Part shown: piece after piece, positions 1 through 6,965 of the stretch | How positions within the stretch are numbered: position 1 is the first letter of the stretch | Layout of the letters: every line of letters starts with the position of its first letter | DNA from: VRUE01 sp035997045 | GTDB lineage: Bacteria > Actinomycetota > Thermoleophilia > Solirubrobacterales > 70-9 | Assembly (NCBI GenBank): GCA_035997045.1 | Contig: DASYIY010000068.1 | Span: forward strand, 1 to 16,637 | DNA length: 16,637 nucleotides | Direction of reading: 5' to 3' | Notes under the pieces: model-generated | What the model saw: only the letters and a program-made list of their open reading frames with translations | Told to the model about the DNA's origin: nothing | The model's database searches: none | Position numbers and translations under genes: made by a program

Positions 1-10
1 CGCTCCAGCC

Positions 11-373
11 GTGAGCCTGGCTGTCGACTTCCAGCGGATTCTCGATGCGCTTCCGCCCGACTGGACGGATCTGGAGCTGGATCTGCGGATCGACGACGAG
101 GGGCGGTACGTCGACACCGCGGTGATCCTGAGCGAGGTCAACGCCCAGGTCTATTCGCACGCAGATTGGCACTGGCGGTTGCTGGTCGCCCACAGCTTCG
201 GGCACGCCGCTGCGGCGGAGACGGTGAAGGGAGCGCTGGCGAAGCTGGACGGGGAAGGCGTGAGCGGTGAGATGCGGATGGCCGAGGTGCGCGAGGGGCG
301 CTCCGAGGTGGTGCAGATGTGGGGGCGCCCGGAGAGCGTCCGCGAAGAGTTCCGCCAGCGCCGCTCGCTCTAG
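11..373 (+). CDS. Hypothetical protein, 120 aa (possibly 5'-truncated by window edge)
   Basis: I do not recognise a named family. The protein is acidic, soluble, and has no signal peptide or membrane segment. It begins with a helical stretch (VDFQRILDALPPDWTDLELDL), then a segment with His/Trp residues (SHADWHWRLLVAHSFGHAAA, residues about 49-68), then a basic C-terminus. The GTG at 11 is the first start available, but the frame is open back to base 2, so the true start may lie off the window. Its TAG stop overlaps the GTG start of the next gene (TAGTG), so the two are probably translated together. High GC at third positions supports real coding. Function unknown. Confidence 0.7.
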   Translation: MSLAVDFQRILDALPPDWTDLELDLRIDDEGRYVDTAVILSEVNAQVYSHADWHWRLLVAHSFGHAAAAETVKGALAKLDGEGVSGEMRMAEVREGRSEVVQMWGRPESVREEFRQRRSL

Positions 374-696
374 TGGCCCGCATCGTCGCCGTCGCCGGCC
401 TGATGCTCGGCAGCAAGGTCGAAGCGATGCTCTCCGCTGCCGGCCACGACGTGACCCTCTCGCCCTCCCTGCAGGAGGCGCCGCTCGGGGACGTCGACCT
501 CATGGTCGCCGATCTCGACCTGGAGAACCCCGAAGCGCTCGTCGGCCTCGGCATCCCCGTCCTCGGCTTCTACTCCCACGTCGACGTCGACACCAAGCAG
601 GCCGCTGAGGCGGCCGGCGTCGATCTGGCCGTGCCCCGGTCCCGCCTGGCGCGCGAACTCCCGGCCCTGGTCGACAGGTTGCTGTCCGAGGCATAG
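373..696 (+). CDS. Small Rossmann-like protein, degenerate response-regulator-receiver type
   Basis: The protein has 107 residues if it starts at the GTG that overlaps the upstream TAG stop (TAGTG). The frame is open further upstream to 319, but that extension would run inside the previous gene and looks non-native. The fold pattern is alternating strand/helix: ARIVAVAGLML, then DLMVADLDLENPEAL (residues 42-56), IPVLGFYSHVD (61-71) and a C-terminal helix. This resembles a CheY-like receiver, with D47 near the phosphoacceptor position. The acidic pair near the N-terminus and the conserved Lys are not evident, so it is unlikely to be a classical phosphorelay receiver (inference). It is convergent with mntH, 12 nt away. 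Function unknown. Confidence 0.72.
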   Translation: MARIVAVAGLMLGSKVEAMLSAAGHDVTLSPSLQEAPLGDVDLMVADLDLENPEALVGLGIPVLGFYSHVDVDTKQAAEAAGVDLAVPRSRLARELPALVDRLLSEA

Positions 697-709
697 CCGC
701 GGCGCGGCT
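695..709. terminator. Small hairpin between convergent stop codons
   Basis: The sequence AGCCGC-GGC-GCGGCT forms a 6-bp stem with a 3-nt loop. It joins the TAG of the + strand gene to the TGA of mntH. There is no U-tract on either strand. It is a weak bidirectional terminator candidate based only on position and pairing. Confidence 0.3.
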
Positions 710-2025
710 CAGCCGAAGAACACCTGGTAGAGCAGGAAGACGTTCAAGGCGATGATCAGGGCGGCGAGGACGCCGGCGAGGGCGGTCAGCCAGCGCGGGT
801 TGACCAGGTCCCCCATCACCTCGCCGCGGCTGGCGACGATCAGCAGTGGCACCAGGGCAAAGGGAATGCCGAAGGAGAGGACCACCTGGCTTCCGACCAG
901 GGCGTCGGTCGGATCGACGCCGATCGCCAGTACCAGCAGCGCCGGGGCGAGAGTGATCGCGCGGCGCAGGAAGAGCGGGATGCGGCGGCGGATGAAGCCC
1001 TGCATCACCACCTGACCGGCCATCGTCCCGACCGAGGAGGAGGCGAAGCCGGAGGCGAGCAGGGCGATGCCGAAGACCATGGCGGCGCGATCGGAGACCA
1101 GCTTCTGCAGCCCTTCGTAGGCGCCGTCGATCGAGTCGACGCCGGTCAGGCCGCTGCTGTGGAAGAGGGCGGCAGCGACGAGCATCATCGAGAGGTTGAC
1201 CAGGCCGGCGAGCGAGAGAGCGATCACCACGTCGACCTTCTCGAAGCCGAGGATCCGCTTTTTCTCCGCCGGATTGCGACCGACGATCCGCCGCTGGGTC
1301 AGGGCCGAGTGCAGGTAGACCACGTGCGGCATCACCGTCGCGCCGATGATCCCGGTGGCGAGCAGGATGCTCTCGGTGCCGGCGAAGCCGGGGACGAAGA
1401 GGTGGCGGCCGATCTCGCTCGCCTGCGGCTTGGCGTCGAAGAGCTCGAAGACGAAGGAGGCGACGACGACGCCGACCAGCACCGTGATCCCCGCCTCCAG
1501 CCGCCGGTACCCCATCTGCTGCAGGCCGAGGATCGCGAAGGCGCCGGCGCCGGCGATGATCCCGGCGAGGAAGAGCGGGGTGCCGAAGAGCAGGTTGAGC
1601 CCGAGCGCGGCGCCGACGACCTCGGCGATGTCGGTCGCCATCGCCACCAGCTCGGCCTGAAGCCAGAGGCCGATCGAGGTGCGGCGCGAGAAGCGCTCGC
1701 GGCAGAGCTCGGCCAGGTTCTTGCCGGTGGCGATGCCGAGCTTCGCCGACTGCGTCTGCACCAGCATCGCGATCAGGTTGGCCGAGAGCACGACCCAGAG
1801 CAGCAGGTAGCCGAACTTGGCGCCGCCGGCGATGTTGGTGGCGAAGTTGCCGGGATCGATGTAGGCGACGGCGGCGATGAAGGCCGGGCCGAGAAACGGC
1901 CAGACGCGCCCAAGGCCGCGGTTGTGGCCGTCGAGCGAGCGCCGCGCCGCCTCGGCGACCCTCGCCTCTCCGGGCAGGACGCTCTCGACAGTCGCCTCGT
2001 GCGACGGCGAGGGCGGCGGCTTCAC
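709..2025 (-). CDS. mntH: Nramp-family Mn2+/Fe2+ transporter MntH
   Basis: Proton-coupled divalent metal importer of the Nramp/SLC11 family, in the cytoplasmic membrane. The 438 residues give a hydrophobic pattern consistent with about 11 membrane helices. The TM1 metal-binding motif DPGN is at residues 57-60, and the TM6 motif with M232-P233-H234 (ATVMPHVVYLHSAL) supplies the Met and His typical of manganese/iron carriers. ATDIAEVVG (130-138) is a further family signature. The start is a GTG whose last two bases overlap the mntR TGA stop (GTGA), so translation is probably coupled to the regulator. Expression is likely controlled by MntR at the palindrome upstream of mntR. Preference for manganese is inferred from the linked regulator. 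Confidence 0.95.
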   Translation of the reverse strand: MKPPPSPSHEATVESVLPGEARVAEAARRSLDGHNRGLGRVWPFLGPAFIAAVAYIDPGNFATNIAGGAKFGYLLLWVVLSANLIAMLVQTQSAKLGIATGKNLAELCRERFSRRTSIGLWLQAELVAMATDIAEVVGAALGLNLLFGTPLFLAGIIAGAGAFAILGLQQMGYRRLEAGITVLVGVVVASFVFELFDAKPQASEIGRHLFVPGFAGTESILLATGIIGATVMPHVVYLHSALTQRRIVGRNPAEKKRILGFEKVDVVIALSLAGLVNLSMMLVAAALFHSSGLTGVDSIDGAYEGLQKLVSDRAAMVFGIALLASGFASSSVGTMAGQVVMQGFIRRRIPLFLRRAITLAPALLVLAIGVDPTDALVGSQVVLSFGIPFALVPLLIVASRGEVMGDLVNPRWLTALAGVLAALIIALNVFLLYQVFFG

Positions 2026-2468
2026 CGGCGGCTCCGCTCGGCCGCGGGCGGCAGCAGGTCAGGGCCTGGGATAGGCGTGCCATGTGGGTCGTGGCTCGGC
2101 TCGCCGAGCTTGGCGGCGATCAGCAGCTCCAGCTCCTCGGAGATGTAGTGCTCGAGCACCTCGGCCTCCTGGTGAACCCGGTCCTCGGGCATGCCCAATG
2201 CCTCGGAGAGGTAGGCCTCGATCAGGCGGTGATGACGGATCACCTCGAGCGCCACCCTTTCCCCCGCCGGCGTCAGCGTGACGCCCTTATACGGGAGGTA
2301 ATCGACCAGGCCCATCTGTCCGAGCTTCTTCAACATCGAGGTCGCAGTCGCCGGCGTCACGCCCAGGCGGGTCGCCACCTCTCCATTCAGCACGGGGCCC
2401 TGTCGCTGCTGCGAAAGCGCGTAGATGGCCTTCGCGTAATCCTCTATTGCCTCCGAAGTTTTAGACAT
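2022..2468 (-). CDS. mntR: MntR/DtxR-family metal-dependent transcriptional regulator
   Basis: Metal-sensing repressor of 148 residues: an N-terminal winged helix (about 5-70; LNGEVATRLGVTPATATSML is the HTH) and a dimerisation/metal-binding domain (about 72-125). It lacks the SH3-like third domain of DtxR/IdeR. By eye alignment, metal ligands are D10, H80, E84, H99, E103, E106 and H107. Asp replaces DtxR Met10 and Glu replaces DtxR Cys102, which is the Mn-type arrangement of MntR. K13 occupies the place of B. subtilis MntR Glu11. The C-terminus ends with HGTPIPGP and an Arg/Pro-rich tail. It is first in an operon with mntH. The ATG lies inside a perfect 18-bp palindrome, suggesting autoregulation, and no Shine-Dalgarno is visible. 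Confidence 0.93.
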   Translation of the reverse strand: MSKTSEAIEDYAKAIYALSQQRQGPVLNGEVATRLGVTPATATSMLKKLGQMGLVDYLPYKGVTLTPAGERVALEVIRHHRLIEAYLSEALGMPEDRVHQEAEVLEHYISEELELLIAAKLGEPSHDPHGTPIPGPDLLPPAAERSRR

Positions 2469-2476
2469 GTCTAAAA
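2459..2476. promoter_or_regulatory. Palindromic operator over the mntR start (probable MntR box)
   Basis: TTTTAGACATGTCTAAAA is a perfect 18-bp palindrome whose centre contains the mntR ATG (2468-2466). It is AT-rich in a GC-rich region and has the size and symmetry of DtxR/MntR-family operators. Repressor bound here would block transcription of mntRH. A related half-conserved copy lies at 2480-2495. Confidence 0.75.
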
Positions 2477-2479
2477 GAG

Positions 2480-2495
2480 TTTGACATATCTAAAA
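2480..2495. promoter_or_regulatory. Second, imperfect MntR-like box
   Basis: TTTGACATATCTAAAA shares the core GACAT-TCTAAAA with the perfect palindrome at 2459-2476. The two centres are about 20 bp apart, roughly two helical turns, which would put two dimers on the same face of the DNA. It covers the likely mntR promoter. Confidence 0.55.
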
Positions 2496-2504
2496 GACGG
2501 TGAG

Positions 2505-2572
2505 GGGCGACGGGGGATGGCCCCGCCCGAGCAACAGCGGGGAGGCTCGGGCGGGGCCATCCCCCGTCGCCC
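2505..2572. repeat. Perfect 27-bp inverted repeat with 14-nt loop
   Basis: The left arm 2505-2531 and right arm 2546-2572 are exact reverse complements over 27 bp. They are GC-rich, begin GGGCGACGGGGGATGG, and enclose the loop CAACAGCGGGGAGG. The element sits between the divergently transcribed mntR and ygfZ, upstream of both, so it is not an ordinary terminator for either. It could be a cruciform, a small mobile-element remnant, or a structured leader or insulator; the sequence alone does not decide. Confidence 0.9.
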
Positions 2573-2587
2573 ACGACAACCGCTTCC

Positions 2588-2593
2588 TAGAAT
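2588..2593 (+). promoter_or_regulatory. -10 box of ygfZ, leaderless arrangement
   Basis: TAGAAT ends 6 nt before the A of the ygfZ ATG, so it occupies -12 to -7 if transcription begins at the start codon itself. There is no Shine-Dalgarno upstream. No clear -35 is visible; the right arm of the inverted repeat lies there instead. Confidence 0.6.
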
Positions 2594-2599
2594 TGCCCT

Positions 2600-3553
2600 A
2601 TGGCCGAAGCGATGACAGTCGAGCTCGACGCTCAGTACCGACAGCTGCGCGAAGAGTGCGGGTTGCTCGATCGATCCGAGCGGGGCAAGCTTTTGCTGAA
2701 GGGACCAGAAGCTGCCGAGTACCTGCAAGGCCAACTGACCAACGACATCGAGGCGCTTGCTCCAGGTGAGGGTTGCTACGCGGCGCTGTTGGACCGCAAG
2801 GGGCATATGCAGGCCGACATGCGGGTGCTGCGCTTGGCCGACGACGAGATCTTGGTCGACACCGAGACCGAGGCGCTGCCCGCTGCTCGCCGCCACCTCT
2901 CGATGTACAAGGTCGGCCGCGAGGTCGAGGTCGAGGACGTGAGCGAGGCGCGCGCTCTGCTCTCCCTGATCGGCCCGCGCAGCGCCGAGCTCTCGGGCGC
3001 CCCGCCGCTGCCCGAGTACGCCAGCGAGGAGCTCGGGATTGGCGGCATCGATTGCCTCGCCGTCGGCACCGCGCTCGGCATCGACCTGATCGCCGCTGCT
3101 GCAGACGGAGAGCGCCTCGGCGCCGCCCTGATCGAGGCGGGCGCAGTCGAGGTCAGCCCCGGTGCCGTCGAGATCCTTCGCATCGAGGCGGGCACGCCGC
3201 GCTTCGGCGCCGAGATGGATCTCTTGACCATGCCCGCCGAGGCCGGCATCGTCGGCACCGCCGTCAACTTCGAGAAGGGCTGTTACATCGGCCAGGAGAC
3301 AGTCGCCAGGCTCCACTACCGGGGCAAGCCGAACCGGCACCTGCGCGGCCTGCGGCTGAGCGCTCCGGTCGAGCCAGGGGCGGCGTTGCTGGCGGGCGAG
3401 AAGGAGGTCGGCCGGCTCGGTGGCAGCTGCGTCTCGCCCCTGCACGGGCCGATCGCGCTGGCGATCCTGCGCCGCGAGGCGGAGCCCGGCACGAAGCTCG
3501 CCGTAGGTGAAGATGGCGTTACGGCTCAGGTAGTCGACTTGCCCTTCGGTTAG
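2600..3553 (+). CDS. ygfZ: Folate-binding protein YgfZ (GcvT/IBA57-like)
   Basis: Folate-dependent helper in assembly or repair of certain Fe-S enzymes, related to GcvT and IBA57 but without aminomethyltransferase activity (family knowledge). The protein is 317 residues, normal for the family. The diagnostic motif KGCYIGQE is at 226-233, with C228 the conserved reactive Cys, followed by TVARLHYRGKPNR. The N-terminal GcvT-like domain includes LLKGPEAAEYLQGQLTNDI (32-50) and LLDRKGHMQADMRV (63-76). It is divergent from mntRH across a 131-bp region and is followed 11 nt later by a lipoprotein gene whose -10 overlaps its stop. The start at 2600 is supported by TAGAAT placed for leaderless transcription. 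Confidence 0.93.
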   Translation: MAEAMTVELDAQYRQLREECGLLDRSERGKLLLKGPEAAEYLQGQLTNDIEALAPGEGCYAALLDRKGHMQADMRVLRLADDEILVDTETEALPAARRHLSMYKVGREVEVEDVSEARALLSLIGPRSAELSGAPPLPEYASEELGIGGIDCLAVGTALGIDLIAAAADGERLGAALIEAGAVEVSPGAVEILRIEAGTPRFGAEMDLLTMPAEAGIVGTAVNFEKGCYIGQETVARLHYRGKPNRHLRGLRLSAPVEPGAALLAGEKEVGRLGGSCVSPLHGPIALAILRREAEPGTKLAVGEDGVTAQVVDLPFG

Positions 3554-3556
3554 ATT
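3551..3556 (+). promoter_or_regulatory. -10 box of the lipoprotein gene
   Basis: TAGATT begins with the ygfZ TAG stop codon and ends 8 nt before the ATG at 3565. A transcript from it would have a leader of about 0-2 nt. No Shine-Dalgarno precedes the ATG. Confidence 0.45.
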
Positions 3557-3564
3557 CCGCCGCG

Positions 3565-4053
3565 ATGGGTCGTGGGAGAGGCAGAGCGTTCGCTGCGGGT
3601 TGCGCCGTCGGCACGATCGCGTTGGTCGTGGCCGGATGCGGCGCGCAAGAGCACCCCAACGAACCGCGACCGCAATCGCCGACCCGGGTCAGCGTCACGC
3701 TGACCCCGCGGACGATCACGATGCAACCGCCGCGGATCGCGTTCGGCCCCGAACCGAGTCAGCAGATCCCGCAGAACCAGCACGCGGGACAGCCGCGGAT
3801 TCGCTCGAACGCGCCGCTCGACGTCGTCTTCGTCGCCGCCAACCTGACCAATGCCAACGCCAAGCTGCAGCTGCACGGGCCCAGAGATGCAACTTCCGGC
3901 CCACTCGTCGCCAATGGCAACGGCTCCTTCCAAGCCTCGCTGCCCACCGGTGCCTACACAGTGCGCGCGGCCGGAATCCCAGGCGCCAAGCCGGTCTCCT
4001 TCACGATCGGCCCGTACCGCAACTCCTCGCAGAACGACGTGCTTCTGCCCTAA
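3565..4053 (+). CDS. Putative lipoprotein, 162 aa
   Basis: Exported lipoprotein of unknown function. The N-terminus has a basic region (MGRGRGR), a hydrophobic core (residues about 8-22) and the lipobox VAGC with the lipidated Cys at 25. A Pro/Gln-rich linker follows (about 26-75). The C-terminal half (about 80-160: DVVFVAANLTNANAKLQLHGP ... GPYRNSSQNDVLLP) looks like a small beta-sandwich with a carboxypeptidase-regulatory-like flavour (GSFQASLPTGAYTVRAAGIPGAK). It is likely anchored on the outer face of the membrane. It lies 11 nt after ygfZ and 54 nt before rmuC, but its own -10 box suggests independent transcription. Confidence 0.82.
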   Translation: MGRGRGRAFAAGCAVGTIALVVAGCGAQEHPNEPRPQSPTRVSVTLTPRTITMQPPRIAFGPEPSQQIPQNQHAGQPRIRSNAPLDVVFVAANLTNANAKLQLHGPRDATSGPLVANGNGSFQASLPTGAYTVRAAGIPGAKPVSFTIGPYRNSSQNDVLLP

Positions 4054-4107
4054 GAGCGGCATTCTCGCCGCCGCGGTCCGTCTGCCGGGCTCGTCACCAT
4101 CGGCCGA

Positions 4108-5283
4108 GTGACCATCGTTCTCGCCATAGCCGTGCTCGCGCTCGTCGCGGCGCTGATCTACGCCGTCGCCTCGCGGCCCGAGCCGCAAGCGGCCGTCGAC
4201 CCGGGGCCGGCGATCCAGGAGGCGACCGCAAAGGCCATCGCCGAATGGCAGCGGATCAACGATGAGGCGCGCAAGGTGGACGCGCAGACCGCCGAGGCGA
4301 CGCTCGACAAGCGCCAGGCGGAGATCAAGGCGCTGACCGAGCGCATCGCCAAAGGCCAGGAGAAGATCGAATCCGAGGTGCGCCGGCGCGGCGAGGCCGA
4401 CCTGCAGACCCGCACGCTGCTCGAGCAGATGGGCCAGACCGTCGGCAACCTCAACGCCGAGACCGCCGGCCTGAAGAAGGCCCTGCGCCAGCCGCAGACC
4501 CGTGGCCAGTGGGGGGAGCTGCAGCTGCGCCGCTGCGTCGAGATCGCCGGCATGACCGAGCACGTCGACTTCGAGCTGCAGCAGACGATCCACACCGAAG
4601 ACGGACAGCTGCGTCCGGACGCGCGCTTCCTGCTGCCCGAGGGGCGCAGCTTCGTCGCCGACTCCAAGGTGCCGCTCGACGCCTTCCTCGACGCCCAGGA
4701 GGCCGAGGTCGAGTCGCAGCGCCTGGTCGAGCTTGAGCGTCACGCGCGCCAGGCGCGCGAGCACATCCGTGCGCTCAGCTCGAAGGATTACCAGGGCCAG
4801 TTCGCGCCGGGCGAGATGCCCGACCTCGTGATCTGCTTCGTTCCCAACGAGCCCGCCCTGCACGCCGCCTTCGCCGCCGACCCGACCCTCTTCGACTACG
4901 CCCTGGAGCGCAACGTGCTGGTGGTCAGCCCGACCTCGCTGATTGGCCTGCTGCGGACGATGGAGCTCGGGTGGCGCCAGGAGCGGATGGTGGCCGAGGC
5001 GGCGGAGATCGCCGATGCCGCCGGCACCCTGCACTCGCGCTTCGCCAAGTTCCTCAGCGACTTCAACAAGATCGGCAAGGGCCTGACCTCCGCCGCCACC
5101 GCCTACGACTCCGCCGTCGGCTCGATGCAGCGCAGGTTGCTGCCGCAGCTGCGCAAGGTGGAGGGCCTCGGCGTCGCGCCGGGCAAGGAGATCGAGCCGC
5201 CCGAACCGGCAGAGATCTCGGTGCGGGCGATCTCGGTGCCGGAGCTGCGCGAGAGCTCCGATGAGACGCCCAAGGCCGCCTGA
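4108..5283 (+). CDS. rmuC: RmuC-family DNA recombination protein
   Basis: Member of the RmuC family, predicted nucleases with a PD-(D/E)XK-like core that limit inverted-repeat recombination in E. coli (family knowledge). The 391 residues comprise an N-terminal membrane anchor (2-21), a long Ala/Glu/Lys coiled coil (about 35-125) and the RmuC core (about 130-345). Visible signatures are RGQWGELQLRRCVEIAGM (132-149), RPDARFLLP (169-177), DSKVPLDAF (185-193) and MPDLVICFVPNEPAL. The C-terminal 40 residues are Pro/Glu-rich and probably disordered. The GTG start gives the membrane anchor directly at the N-terminus; no strong Shine-Dalgarno is visible. It is followed by a 124-nt gap and then ccr. 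Confidence 0.93.
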   Translation: MTIVLAIAVLALVAALIYAVASRPEPQAAVDPGPAIQEATAKAIAEWQRINDEARKVDAQTAEATLDKRQAEIKALTERIAKGQEKIESEVRRRGEADLQTRTLLEQMGQTVGNLNAETAGLKKALRQPQTRGQWGELQLRRCVEIAGMTEHVDFELQQTIHTEDGQLRPDARFLLPEGRSFVADSKVPLDAFLDAQEAEVESQRLVELERHARQAREHIRALSSKDYQGQFAPGEMPDLVICFVPNEPALHAAFAADPTLFDYALERNVLVVSPTSLIGLLRTMELGWRQERMVAEAAEIADAAGTLHSRFAKFLSDFNKIGKGLTSAATAYDSAVGSMQRRLLPQLRKVEGLGVAPGKEIEPPEPAEISVRAISVPELRESSDETPKAA

Positions 5284-5363
5284 CCACGCAGGCCAAGGAT
5301 GCACCGAGCGCCGTGTGCTTCTAGGAAGGGCGCGGGCATGCGCCGCGTAGGCGGCCTTGGGGC

Positions 5364-5369
5364 TAGGAT
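5364..5369 (+). promoter_or_regulatory. -10 box of ccr
   Basis: TAGGAT lies 38 nt before the ccr TTG start, giving an expected transcript start near 5376 and a leader of about 32 nt with a good Shine-Dalgarno. I see no convincing -35. Confidence 0.45.
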
Positions 5370-5395
5370 TCGCCGCGCCCGTTCCCGATAACCGC

Positions 5396-5400
5396 GGAGG
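5396..5400 (+). promoter_or_regulatory. Ribosome binding site deciding the TTG start of ccr
   Basis: GGAGG with 7-nt spacing to TTG 5408-5410. It is the strongest Shine-Dalgarno in the window and favours the TTG over the in-frame ATG at 5357. Confidence 0.75.
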
Positions 5401-5407
5401 ATCACAG

Positions 5408-6670
5408 TTGGCCGTTGACACGAGCACAGTTGCGAAGTTGGACGTCGAGCCCGGCGAACTGCCGGAGACTATGGCCGCCTGGGTGATCCGCCAGGAGCGC
5501 GAGGGTGAGCCCAAGGACGCCTTCCAGCTCGAGCAGATCGAGGTACCAGAGCCCGGCGCCTTCGAGGTGATCGTCCGCGTGATGGCCGCCGGCGTCAACT
5601 TCAACAACGTCTGGGCGGCGCTCGGCAAGCCGGTCTCCGTCTTCCCCTACGGCGATCACCCCGAGTACGGCCACCACATCGGCGGCTCCGACGCCTCGGG
5701 GATCGTCTGGAAGGTCGGCGAGGGCGTCACCCGCTGGAAGCCCGGCGACGAGGTCGTCGTCCACTGCAACCAGGCCTCCTACGAGGACGTCGAGGTGCAC
5801 GGGCTCGACCCGCTCGCCGCTCCCAGCCAGAAGATCTGGGGCTACGAGACGACCTGGGGGTCCTTCGCGCAGTTCACCAAGGTGCAGGCGCAGCAGCTCC
5901 TCCCCCGCCCCCAGAACCTCAGCTGGGCCGAGGCCTCCTCCTACGGGCTGACCTACTTCACCGCCTACCGAATGCTGATCGACCAGTGCAAGCTTCAGCC
6001 CGGCCACAACGTCTTGATCTGGGGCGCGGCCGGCGGCCTCGGCGTCTTCGCCGTGCAGCTCTGCAAGGCGGCCGGCGCCAACGCGGTCGGCGTCGTCTCC
6101 TCCGACGAGAAGGGCGAGCTGGTCAAGCAGCTCGGCGCGGTCGACTACATCAACCGGGCCGAGTTCGGCGAGATGATGCGGACGCCGGAGAACCTCGCCG
6201 ACAAGGCCGCCGACAAGGAGCGCTTCAAGGCCTCGCGTGGCTTCGCCAAGCGGGTCAAGGAGATCCTCGGCGACGCACCCGACATCGTTTTCGAGCACGT
6301 CGGCCAGGCGACCTTCCCGACCTCGGTCTTCGTCTGCAAGCCTTTCGGCAAAGTCGTGATCTGCGGCGCAACTTCGGGCTTTCAGCTCGACTTCGACGTG
6401 CGCTACCTGTGGATGCGCCAGAAGCAGATCATCGGCTCGCACTTCGCCAACGCCTACGAGTGCATGAAGGCCAACCAACTGATGGCCGAGGGCAAGGTCC
6501 GGCCGGTGGTCTGGCAGACGATGGGCTTCGACGGAGTCGCCGAGGCACATCAGCTGCTGCACGAAAACAAGCACCTGGGCAAGATCGCGATCCTGGTCGG
6601 CGCCGAGTCCGAGAACGACGGCAAGAACGAGAGTGGCCCGGGCGCGATCCGGGCTGAGGTGGGAGCCTGA
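5408..6670 (+). CDS. ccr: Crotonyl-CoA carboxylase/reductase
   Basis: Converts crotonyl-CoA, CO2 and NADPH to (2S)-ethylmalonyl-CoA, the committing step of the EMC pathway. The 420-residue MDR-superfamily protein starts at TTG with GGAGG 7 nt upstream. The nucleotide-binding loop GAAGGLG is at 206-212. Residues that by memory line the CO2 pocket of the Kitasatospora enzyme appear as N in GVNFNN (64-67), Y146-E147 in WGYETTWGS, and H345 in GSHFANAYEC. The first is Asn, then Tyr in place of the usual Phe, then Glu and His. The long insert around 250-285 (PENLADKAADKERFKASRGFAKRV) is typical of CCR and absent from simple quinone reductases. Its TGA overlaps the next gene's ATG (TGATG). Confidence 0.95.
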   Translation: MAVDTSTVAKLDVEPGELPETMAAWVIRQEREGEPKDAFQLEQIEVPEPGAFEVIVRVMAAGVNFNNVWAALGKPVSVFPYGDHPEYGHHIGGSDASGIVWKVGEGVTRWKPGDEVVVHCNQASYEDVEVHGLDPLAAPSQKIWGYETTWGSFAQFTKVQAQQLLPRPQNLSWAEASSYGLTYFTAYRMLIDQCKLQPGHNVLIWGAAGGLGVFAVQLCKAAGANAVGVVSSDEKGELVKQLGAVDYINRAEFGEMMRTPENLADKAADKERFKASRGFAKRVKEILGDAPDIVFEHVGQATFPTSVFVCKPFGKVVICGATSGFQLDFDVRYLWMRQKQIIGSHFANAYECMKANQLMAEGKVRPVVWQTMGFDGVAEAHQLLHENKHLGKIAILVGAESENDGKNESGPGAIRAEVGA

Positions 6671-6963
6671 TGAGCGAGGTATGCGTACTGGACTGGCACA
6701 TCGCCCCCTTCCGGGCGGACCGCTGGCTCGATGTCTGGGAGAACGCCGCGGCGCGGATGCCCGCCTTCGGCGCCAAGAGCTGGTCGCTGACCCGCTCGAA
6801 CGATGACCCGCTGGCCTTCCGCCAGACCTCGGTCTGGGAGAGCCGCTCCGACTTCGAGCGCTACTGGTTCTCAGAGGAGATCGAGACGGCCCGCACTGCC
6901 GTCATCGACCTCTACGACCTGCCGCTGCTGCCCTCCTGGCACACGTTGCTGGCCGCCGAGTAG
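6670..6963 (+). CDS. ABM-like (dimeric alpha-beta barrel) small protein coupled to ccr
   Basis: A 97-residue soluble protein whose pattern resembles the antibiotic biosynthesis monooxygenase/dimeric alpha-beta barrel fold. It has an N-terminal strand (VCVLDWHIAPF), a helix (RADRWLDVWENAAARM), a strand (SWSLTRSNDD) and the segment FRQTSVWESRSDFERYWFSEEI, which is typical of ABM proteins. The C-terminus ends LPSWHTLLAAE. The start is fixed by TGATG overlap with the ccr stop, so the two are almost certainly co-translated. A role in CCR function or in handling its product is an inference from context only. It converges on the sugar dehydrogenase gene, with 2 nt between stop codons. Confidence 0.8.
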   Translation: MSEVCVLDWHIAPFRADRWLDVWENAAARMPAFGAKSWSLTRSNDDPLAFRQTSVWESRSDFERYWFSEEIETARTAVIDLYDLPLLPSWHTLLAAE

Positions 6964-6965
6964 GA

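Noticed and set aside
500..2083. Open minus-strand frame overlapping mntH (527 codons)
   Set aside because: Frameshifted shadow of the Nramp gene; the translation is Arg/Pro-rich and without membrane segments.
5284..5407. Terminator or riboswitch between rmuC and ccr
   Set aside because: Only short GC inverted repeats (for example around GCGCGGGCATGCGCC) with no U-tract or recognisable aptamer; only the -10 and the ribosome binding site were kept.
3550..5628. Very long open frame on the minus strand (692 codons)
   Set aside because: It lies antisense to the lipoprotein, rmuC and the start of ccr, has a low-complexity Arg/Gly/Leu/Asp composition, and shows no domain. High GC makes such antisense frames stay open.
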